Shown piece after piece: positions 1 through 4,678 of a stretch of DNA of 7,254 bases (the stretch's first letter is position 1; each line of letters opens with the position of its first letter). This stretch comes from an uncultured Lachnospiraceae bacterium (lineage in GTDB: Bacteria > Bacillota > Clostridia > Lachnospirales > Lachnospiraceae). The translations under genes and the position numbers were made by a program. The notes under the pieces were generated by a model that saw nothing but the letters and a program-made list of their open reading frames with translations, did no database searches and was not told the origin of the DNA. Location of the stretch: NCBI GenBank assembly GCA_910576895.1, contig CAJTJZ010000094.1:1-7254 (forward strand), given 5' to 3'.

Positions 1-60
1 AAAGTTTTAAATTACTATAATCTTATACTATTCTTTCCTATAGTTATTTTACATTTTTAC

Positions 61-89
61 TTGAAACTTTTGCTTTCTTGTGCTATTCT
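61..89 (+). promoter_or_regulatory. Putative sigma-A type promoter of the pan operon
   Basis: A TTGAAA hexamer at 61-66 (five of six matches to TTGACA) is followed after exactly 17 bases by TATTCT at 84-89 (four of six matches to TATAAT). A TG lies one base before the -10 (81-82), giving an extended -10. Transcription would start near 96 and give a leader of about 125 bases before the first gene. This is the best-spaced pair in the 219-base upstream region, but AT-rich DNA throws up such pairs by chance. A TATAAT at 16-21 also exists, and its -35 would lie at or beyond the window edge. Confidence 0.45.
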
Positions 90-187
90 AATCATCGAGT
101 TATATCCTGAAATTTCCTAACCATACTATTTATTACACTAATTTTAGATAGATATTACTAGGAATCTAGGGAATGACATCAGATGAT

Positions 188-221
188 AAACCGCCTATGG
201 TATTATTGGAGGTGGTTTTTT
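188..221 (+). promoter_or_regulatory. Terminator-like hairpin overlapping the first gene's ribosome binding site
   Basis: AAACCGCCT at 188-196 pairs with AGGTGGTTT at 210-218 over nine base pairs, one of them G-U, around a 13-base loop. The 3' arm includes most of the GGAGGTGG Shine-Dalgarno sequence (208-215) and runs into six T residues (216-221) that reach into the TTG start codon at 220. The structure could act as an attenuator, as a translation-blocking hairpin, or as the terminator of a gene upstream of the window. The pairing is seen directly; any regulatory role is inference. No known riboswitch or T-box core was recognised in the leader. Confidence 0.45.
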
Positions 222-1086
222 GAACATAACACAATCCATCGGCTTTATTGGAGCTGGAAAAGTTGGCTGTTCTATCGGAAAATACTTACAGCAGCATGGT
301 TTTCCAATTTCTGGATATTATAGCCGAACAAAAGAAAGTGCTTTGGCAGCGGCACAATTTACGCATTCTAGCTGCTATTTATCTTTGGAGATGCTGATAA
401 AAGCAAGCGATACCCTTTTTATTGCAACAGGTGATGATATGATTTCTTCCCTATGGGATCGCATTGTAAGTATTGCAAATCCTCAACAGTTATTACATTC
501 TAAAATATTCTGCCATTTCAGCGGCTCTTTATCATCTGATGTTTTTTCTCCCTTATATGGGATATGCCCTGCAAGTATCCACCCCTTACTTGCATTTCCT
601 GATAAGTTTCACTCTTGGGAAGCTCTATCAGATGCATTTTTTACAATCGAAGGGACGGAAACTTCCATTGCTTATTTTTCACAAATGTTTCAAAAAACAG
701 GAAATGATTTTTCAATTATTTCCGCTGATAAAAAGTCACATTATCATACGGCTGCCAGCTTAGTTAGCAACCATGTTGTAGCACTATTAGATATTGGACT
801 TTCTTTACTAATGGACTGCGGATTTTCCAAGGACAATGCTTATAAAGCTTGTATTCCTTTAATCAAAAAAAATGTGGAAAATGTACTTTCTTATGATACA
901 CAATCTGCCCTTACAGGACCGATTGAGAGAAATGATATAGAAACTGTGAAAAAACATTTGGAAAGCCTTGATAGGGAAACGGCAAAACTTTATTGTCTGC
1001 TTGGAAAAAGACAACTAGAACTTGCAGCCAAAAAACATCCAGAAACTGATTTTTCTATGATAAAGACAATGCTTGCCAATGTTTAA
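220..1086 (+). CDS. panG: PanG-like ketopantoate reductase (Rossmann / DUF2520 protein)
   Basis: This 288-residue cytoplasmic protein has an N-terminal NAD(P)-binding Rossmann fold with GAGKVG at residues 11-16 and a Ser-Arg pair at 35-36, as expected for binding the NADP phosphate. A DUF2520-type C-terminal helical domain follows, with HFSGS at 99-103, HPL at 121-123, the HYHTAASLVSN segment at 174-184 and GPIERND at 233-239. This family includes PanG, an alternative ketopantoate reductase unrelated at the sequence level to classical PanE and described in Francisella with working relatives in Gram-positive bacteria. The neighbouring panB, panC and panD and the absence of panE here support reduction of 2-dehydropantoate to pantoate with NADPH. 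The start is TTG at 220: GGAGGTGG lies at 208-215, and the glycine motif begins too early for any later start. The gap to panB is 42 bases. The generic label would be DUF2520 oxidoreductase; the specific reaction is inferred from context. Confidence 0.82.
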   Translation: MNITQSIGFIGAGKVGCSIGKYLQQHGFPISGYYSRTKESALAAAQFTHSSCYLSLEMLIKASDTLFIATGDDMISSLWDRIVSIANPQQLLHSKIFCHFSGSLSSDVFSPLYGICPASIHPLLAFPDKFHSWEALSDAFFTIEGTETSIAYFSQMFQKTGNDFSIISADKKSHYHTAASLVSNHVVALLDIGLSLLMDCGFSKDNAYKACIPLIKKNVENVLSYDTQSALTGPIERNDIETVKKHLESLDRETAKLYCLLGKRQLELAAKKHPETDFSMIKTMLANV

Positions 1087-1128
1087 AACAAACTTTTAAA
1101 AAATAATAATGAAAAATGGGAGGGTATT

Positions 1129-1956
1129 ATGAAAAATACAGTCGTTACATTTCAGGAGGCAAAACAAAAAGGAGAAAAAATCTCTATGCTGACAGCCTAT
1201 GATTATTCCATTGCAAAGCTTGTAGATAATGCTGGAATTAATGCTATTTTAGTTGGCGATTCTCTTGGAATGACAATGCTTGGTTATGAAAATACATTAT
1301 CAGTTACTATGGAAGATATGATAAGGCATACAAGTGCTGTTGCACGTGGTGCAAGGAATGCACTTCTTGTTGCAGATATGCCATTTATGTCTTATCAATC
1401 CTCTGTTTATGATGCTGTTGTTAATGCAGGACGGCTTATCAAAGAAGGCAATGCACAAGCAGTAAAATTGGAAGGCGGATTAGAAGTTTGCGAACATATT
1501 CGTGCGATTGTTAATGCTTCCATTCCTGTTATGGCACATCTTGGCTTAACACCACAATCTATTAATGCTTTTGGCGGCTTTAAAGTCCAAGGAAAGGGCG
1601 AAGCTGCTGCACAAAAACTTTTAGATGAAGCAAGAGCAGTCGAAAAGGCAGGTGCTTTTTCTCTTGTGTTAGAATGTGTTCCAGAAAAACTAGCAACTTA
1701 TATTACAAAACAGATTTCGATTCCTACTATTGGAATTGGTGCTGGTGCTGGATGTGATGGTCAGGTACTTGTATATCAGGATATGCTTGGAATGTTTGCT
1801 GATTTAAAACCAAAATTTGCAAAATGCTTTGGAAATATTGGAAAGCAAATGACAGAGGCTTTTCAAAATTATGATAAAGAAGTAAAAGAAGGCAGTTTCC
1901 CTGCAAAAGAACACACCTTTAAAATAGATGATACGATTATTGATAAACTTTATTAA
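1129..1956 (+). CDS. panB: 3-methyl-2-oxobutanoate hydroxymethyltransferase
   Basis: PanB transfers a hydroxymethyl group from 5,10-methylenetetrahydrofolate to 2-oxoisovalerate, giving ketopantoate, the first committed step of pantothenate synthesis. The 275-residue length fits this Mg2+-dependent TIM-barrel family (about 260-280). The signature segments are present: LTAYDYSIAKL near residue 21, VGDSLGM at 42-48, VADMPF at 81-86, KLEGG at 113-117, AHLGLTPQ at 136-143 and IGIGAGAGCDGQVLV from about residue 200. By comparison with the E. coli enzyme, the metal and active-site residues are Asp44, Asp83, Lys113, Glu115 and Glu182, and all are kept. The ATG at 1129 follows GGGAGGG (1118-1124) at good spacing. 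The gene lies 42 bases after the PanG-like gene, so co-transcription is likely. Nothing is missing. Confidence 0.97.
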   Translation: MKNTVVTFQEAKQKGEKISMLTAYDYSIAKLVDNAGINAILVGDSLGMTMLGYENTLSVTMEDMIRHTSAVARGARNALLVADMPFMSYQSSVYDAVVNAGRLIKEGNAQAVKLEGGLEVCEHIRAIVNASIPVMAHLGLTPQSINAFGGFKVQGKGEAAAQKLLDEARAVEKAGAFSLVLECVPEKLATYITKQISIPTIGIGAGAGCDGQVLVYQDMLGMFADLKPKFAKCFGNIGKQMTEAFQNYDKEVKEGSFPAKEHTFKIDDTIIDKLY

Positions 1957-2038
1957 AATACAAAAAATTTCTTAATGAAACAAACAATAAAATAAGAAAA
2001 CAATAAATTTATTATAATAGAATGGAGATCTTTTTTTC

Positions 2039-2890
2039 ATGAAAATTTCAGGAAATATAAAAGAAGTACGAGATATTGTAAAGGAATGGAAACAACAAGG
2101 GCTAAGCATTGGACTTGTTCCTACCATGGGCTATTTGCATGAAGGCCATTTAAGTTTAATGGAACGTGCTATCAAAGAAAATGATAGAGTTGTTGTCAGT
2201 ATTTTTGTAAATCCTATGCAATTTGGACCAACAGAGGATTTAGCAAGTTATCCAAGAGATCTTGATCGTGATGCTGCCCTTTGTGAAAAGATTGGTGTCT
2301 CTATGATTTTTCATCCAGAACCATCGGAAATGTATGCAGATGATTTCTGCTCTTATGTAGATATGTCTGGACTTACGGAAGAACTTTGCGGCAAAAGCCG
2401 TCCTGTTCATTTTCGTGGTGTACAAACCGTTGTTTCTAAACTATTTCATATCGTTCCTGCAAATCGTGCTTACTTTGGGCAAAAAGATGCACAACAGCTT
2501 GCTATTATTCGCCGTATGGTGCGTGATTTAAACTTTGATATTGAAATTATTGGCTGTCCTATTATTCGAGAAGAAGATGGTCTTGCAAAAAGTTCCAGAA
2601 ATACGTATCTTAATACCGAAGAAAGAAACGCTGCTCTTATTTTAAATAAATCCCTAACAAATGCAAAAAATTTAATTGCTTCTGGGGAACGAAGTGCAAA
2701 ACAGATTAAAGATTGTATTCAGGAAACAATTATGGCAGAACCTCTTGCAAAAGCAGATTATATTGAAGTTGTAAATTTTGATACGATAAAACCATTAGAA
2801 AAATTAAATGGAAATGTTCTTGTTGCCATTGCCGTTTTTATTGGAAAAACTCGTTTAATTGATAATTTTATTCTGGAAAATGTAAACTAA
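2039..2890 (+). CDS. panC: Pantothenate synthetase (pantoate--beta-alanine ligase)
   Basis: PanC adenylates pantoate with ATP and condenses it with beta-alanine to form pantothenate. The protein is 283 residues, the family norm. The Rossmann-type nucleotidyl-transferase half carries PTMGYLHEGH at residues 28-37 with the HxGH motif (34-37), FVNPMQFGP at 56-64, YPRDLDRD at 71-78, FRGVQTVV at 125-132, FGQKDAQQ at 146-153 and the KMSKS-like loop DGLAKSSRN at 180-188. Gln61, Lys149 and Gln153 match the pantoate- and ATP-contacting residues known from the M. tuberculosis enzyme. Lys184 stands where many proteobacterial and mycobacterial enzymes have Met; this brings the loop closer to the classical motif and is not a defect. 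The site GGAG (2024-2027) is 11 bases before ATG, across a run of seven T, which is rather long and suggests moderate initiation. The gap after panB is 82 bases, A-rich and without clear structure. Confidence 0.97.
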   Translation: MKISGNIKEVRDIVKEWKQQGLSIGLVPTMGYLHEGHLSLMERAIKENDRVVVSIFVNPMQFGPTEDLASYPRDLDRDAALCEKIGVSMIFHPEPSEMYADDFCSYVDMSGLTEELCGKSRPVHFRGVQTVVSKLFHIVPANRAYFGQKDAQQLAIIRRMVRDLNFDIEIIGCPIIREEDGLAKSSRNTYLNTEERNAALILNKSLTNAKNLIASGERSAKQIKDCIQETIMAEPLAKADYIEVVNFDTIKPLEKLNGNVLVAIAVFIGKTRLIDNFILENVN

Positions 2891-2896
2891 TTATTT

Positions 2897-2911
2897 TCGT
2901 AAAATTTACGA
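2897..2911. promoter_or_regulatory. Operator-like palindrome between panC and panD
   Basis: TCGTAAA (2897-2903) and TTTACGA (2905-2911) are perfect inverted repeats around a single A. The centre is too small for an RNA hairpin, so the symmetry would suit a dimeric DNA-binding protein instead. It starts seven bases after the panC stop codon. No similar site was noticed upstream of the first gene, so a regulator cannot be named, and chance symmetry in AT-rich DNA remains possible. Confidence 0.25.
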
Positions 2912-2922
2912 TAAACTTTAGC

Positions 2923-2980
2923 GGATGAATAAATAACTAGATAGCTTAACTTATTTATTTATTTACTTATTTATTCATCC
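2923..2980 (+). repeat. Long imperfect hairpin upstream of panD
   Basis: The arms 2923-2936 and 2967-2980 are perfect 14-base inverted repeats (GGATGAATAAATAA and its complement). After one C-C mismatch the pairing continues for seven more pairs (2938-2944 with 2959-2965, two of them G-U), leaving a loop of about 14 bases. There is no T-run after the stem, so it does not look like an intrinsic terminator. It ends eight bases before the panD Shine-Dalgarno (GAGG at 2989-2992). It may stabilise or process the transcript or tune panD translation; the function is inferred. Confidence 0.5.
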
Positions 2981-3002
2981 ATAGAAATGAGGTTATTCAT
3001 TT

Positions 3003-3389
3003 ATGACTCTTACAATGTTAAAAGGAAAAATTCATCGTGCTGTTGTTACACAGGCAGAATTAAATTATGTTGGAAGTATTACAATTGATACTGATTTAAT
3101 GAAAGAAGCTGGAATTTTAGAATATGAAATGGTTCAAATTGTTGATGTAGAAAATGGCAATCGTTTTGAAACTTATACTATTGCTGGGCCTGCTGGAAGT
3201 GGTATTATTTGTTTAAATGGTGCTGCTGCCCGTATGGCACAAACAGGCGATCATATTATTATTATGGCATATGCCCTGCTTGATGAACAAGAAGCCAAAA
3301 ATCATCAGCCAAATGTAGTACTTGTAGATGAAAAAAATAATATTATAAAAACAGCTCATTATGAAAAACATGGAAAATTAGTTTTATAA
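3003..3389 (+). CDS. panD: Aspartate 1-decarboxylase proenzyme
   Basis: PanD converts L-aspartate to beta-alanine, the second half of pantothenate. It is a pyruvoyl enzyme that cleaves itself between Gly24 and Ser25, and the sequence shows YVGSI at residues 22-26 at exactly the E. coli position. The new N-terminal serine becomes the pyruvoyl cofactor. Lys9, Arg54, Thr57 and Tyr58, known from the E. coli enzyme, are present, as is the NGAAA segment at 71-75. The length of 128 residues is normal and the protein forms a small double-psi beta-barrel tetramer. The ATG at 3003 keeps the usual four residues before MLKGKIHR; the ribosome site GAGG (2989-2992) lies 10 bases upstream. The alternative Met5 start would leave the cleavage site intact. 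It follows panC by 112 bases containing two inverted repeats and precedes coaBC by 68 bases. Confidence 0.97.
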   Translation: MTLTMLKGKIHRAVVTQAELNYVGSITIDTDLMKEAGILEYEMVQIVDVENGNRFETYTIAGPAGSGIICLNGAAARMAQTGDHIIIMAYALLDEQEAKNHQPNVVLVDEKNNIIKTAHYEKHGKLVL

Positions 3390-3457
3390 GTAATGTATAG
3401 ATATAAGAAATTAATTTTGTAAACTAGCTTATAAGAAAAGAAACTGAGGGATTTACT

Positions 3458-4678
3458 ATGTTGACTGGAAAAACTGTAATTCTTGGCGTAACTGGCAGTA
3501 TTGCTGCCTATAAAGCTGCTAATCTTGCCAGTATGTTGATAAAACAACATTGCAGGGTTCATGTTATTATGACAAGAAATGCAACAAATTTTATTCATCC
3601 TATAACATTTGAAACATTAACAGGACAAAAATGTTTGATTGATACTTTTGATCGTAATTTTAAATATAATGTAGAACATGTTTCCCTTGCAAAAAAAGCG
3701 GATTTATTTCTAACTGCTCCAGCCTCTGCTAATATTATTGGGAAATTTGCTTATGGTATTGCAGATGATATGTTAAGTACCACAGCCCTTGCCTGTAAAT
3801 GTAAAAAAATCATTGCACCAGCAATGAATACAAATATGTATGAAAATCCTATTGTACAGGACAATTTAAAGCGATTACAGCAATTTGGATTTGAAATTAT
3901 TGAGCCAGATTCCGGTTTTTTAGCTTGCAGAGATATTGGAAAAGGAAAACTTCCAAAAGAAGAACTTCTTATGGATTATATTTTAAAGGAGCTTCATTAT
4001 AAAAAGGATATGATAGGAAAAACCGTTCTAGTAACAGCAGGTCCTACAAGAGAGGCTATTGATCCTGTTCGTTATATTTCTAATCATTCTACTGGAAAAA
4101 TGGGATATGCCATTGCAAGGACTGCTATGGAACGTGGTGCAAATACAATTTTAATTAGTGGACCAGTTTCTCTTACACCACCAGTATCGGTACAATTGAT
4201 TCCTGTAATTAGTGCAAATGATATGTTAAATACTGTCAATCAATATGCAAAAAAAGCCGATATTATTATTAAGGCGGCTGCTGTTGCTGATTATACACCT
4301 ATCAATATTTCTGAGGAAAAAATAAAAAAAACAACAGGAGATGCTTCGATTCCATTAAAAAGAACAGAAGATATTCTTGCTAACCTTGGAAAACAAAAAC
4401 GTCCTGATCAGTTTTTATGTGGTTTTTCTATGGAAACGGAACATCTATTGGAAAATTCACAAAAGAAATTAAAAGAAAAACATGCAGATATGATTGTTGC
4501 AAACAGTCTTCGCACAGCGGGTGCTGGCTTTGGAACAGATACAAATCTTGTAACACTCATTACTTCCGACTATCAAAAAGAACTTCCATTAATGTCAAAG
4601 GAAGAAGTTGCTTATCAACTTCTTTCCGAAATTTTAGCAAGAATGGAAAAAAACAATAAAGGAGAAGCTACCAAATGA
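3458..4678 (+). CDS. coaBC: Bifunctional phosphopantothenoylcysteine decarboxylase / phosphopantothenate--cysteine ligase
   Basis: This 406-residue protein carries two consecutive steps of coenzyme A synthesis. CoaB joins 4'-phosphopantothenate to cysteine (with CTP in bacteria of this type), and CoaC decarboxylates the product to 4'-phosphopantetheine. The N-terminal flavoprotein domain (about 1-180) shows GVTGSIAAYKA near residue 10, the catalytic His74 in VEHVSLA, PASAN at 88-92, PAMN at 121-124 with Asn124, and Cys157 in the substrate flap. The C-terminal ligase domain (about 186-395) shows TAGPTREAIDPVR from 193, SNHSTGKMG at 208-216, AAAVADY at 273-279 and Lys288, close to E. coli Lys289. 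The flap reads ACRDIGKGK where ACGDxGxGR is more usual, a mild variation. GAGGG at 3446-3450 precedes the ATG by seven bases. The stop codon overlaps the next start as ATGA, which favours translational coupling. Pantothenate kinase, coaD and coaE are not in the window. Confidence 0.96.
   Translation: MLTGKTVILGVTGSIAAYKAANLASMLIKQHCRVHVIMTRNATNFIHPITFETLTGQKCLIDTFDRNFKYNVEHVSLAKKADLFLTAPASANIIGKFAYGIADDMLSTTALACKCKKIIAPAMNTNMYENPIVQDNLKRLQQFGFEIIEPDSGFLACRDIGKGKLPKEELLMDYILKELHYKKDMIGKTVLVTAGPTREAIDPVRYISNHSTGKMGYAIARTAMERGANTILISGPVSLTPPVSVQLIPVISANDMLNTVNQYAKKADIIIKAAAVADYTPINISEEKIKKTTGDASIPLKRTEDILANLGKQKRPDQFLCGFSMETEHLLENSQKKLKEKHADMIVANSLRTAGAGFGTDTNLVTLITSDYQKELPLMSKEEVAYQLLSEILARMEKNNKGEATK

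Noticed and set aside
473..763. 96-residue open frame on the + strand inside the first gene
   Set aside because: It lies wholly within the PanG-like gene in another frame and shows no recognisable motif; the host gene's family motifs are continuous across it.
2002..2013. Palindrome AATAAATTTATT in the panB-panC gap
   Set aside because: Pure A/T symmetry of this length is expected by chance in such DNA, and nothing around it supports a site.
2013..2018. Perfect TATAAT upstream of panC as an internal promoter
   Set aside because: No acceptable -35 lies 16-18 bases upstream, and transcription would start at about 2025, within the Shine-Dalgarno sequence, giving an untranslatable message.
2240..2425. 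61-residue minus-strand open frame inside panC
   Set aside because: It is antisense to strongly conserved PanC motifs, with no ribosome site or domain of its own.
2581..2605. Lys in place of Met in the PanC DGLAxSSRN loop as a defect
   Set aside because: Lys at this place brings the loop nearer the classical KMSKS motif and I believe it is common in Gram-positive PanC; the rest of the active site is intact.
3402..3433. TATAAG...CTTATA inverted repeat between panD and coaBC
   Set aside because: Only six A/T-rich pairs around a 20-base loop, too weak to support a terminator or regulatory hairpin.
3359..3598. 79-residue minus-strand frame across the panD-coaBC junction
   Set aside because: It is antisense to conserved coaBC codons; the composition looks like translated AT-rich noise.
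4417..4659. 80-residue + strand frame inside coaBC
   Set aside because: It is an out-of-frame shadow of the CoaB domain.
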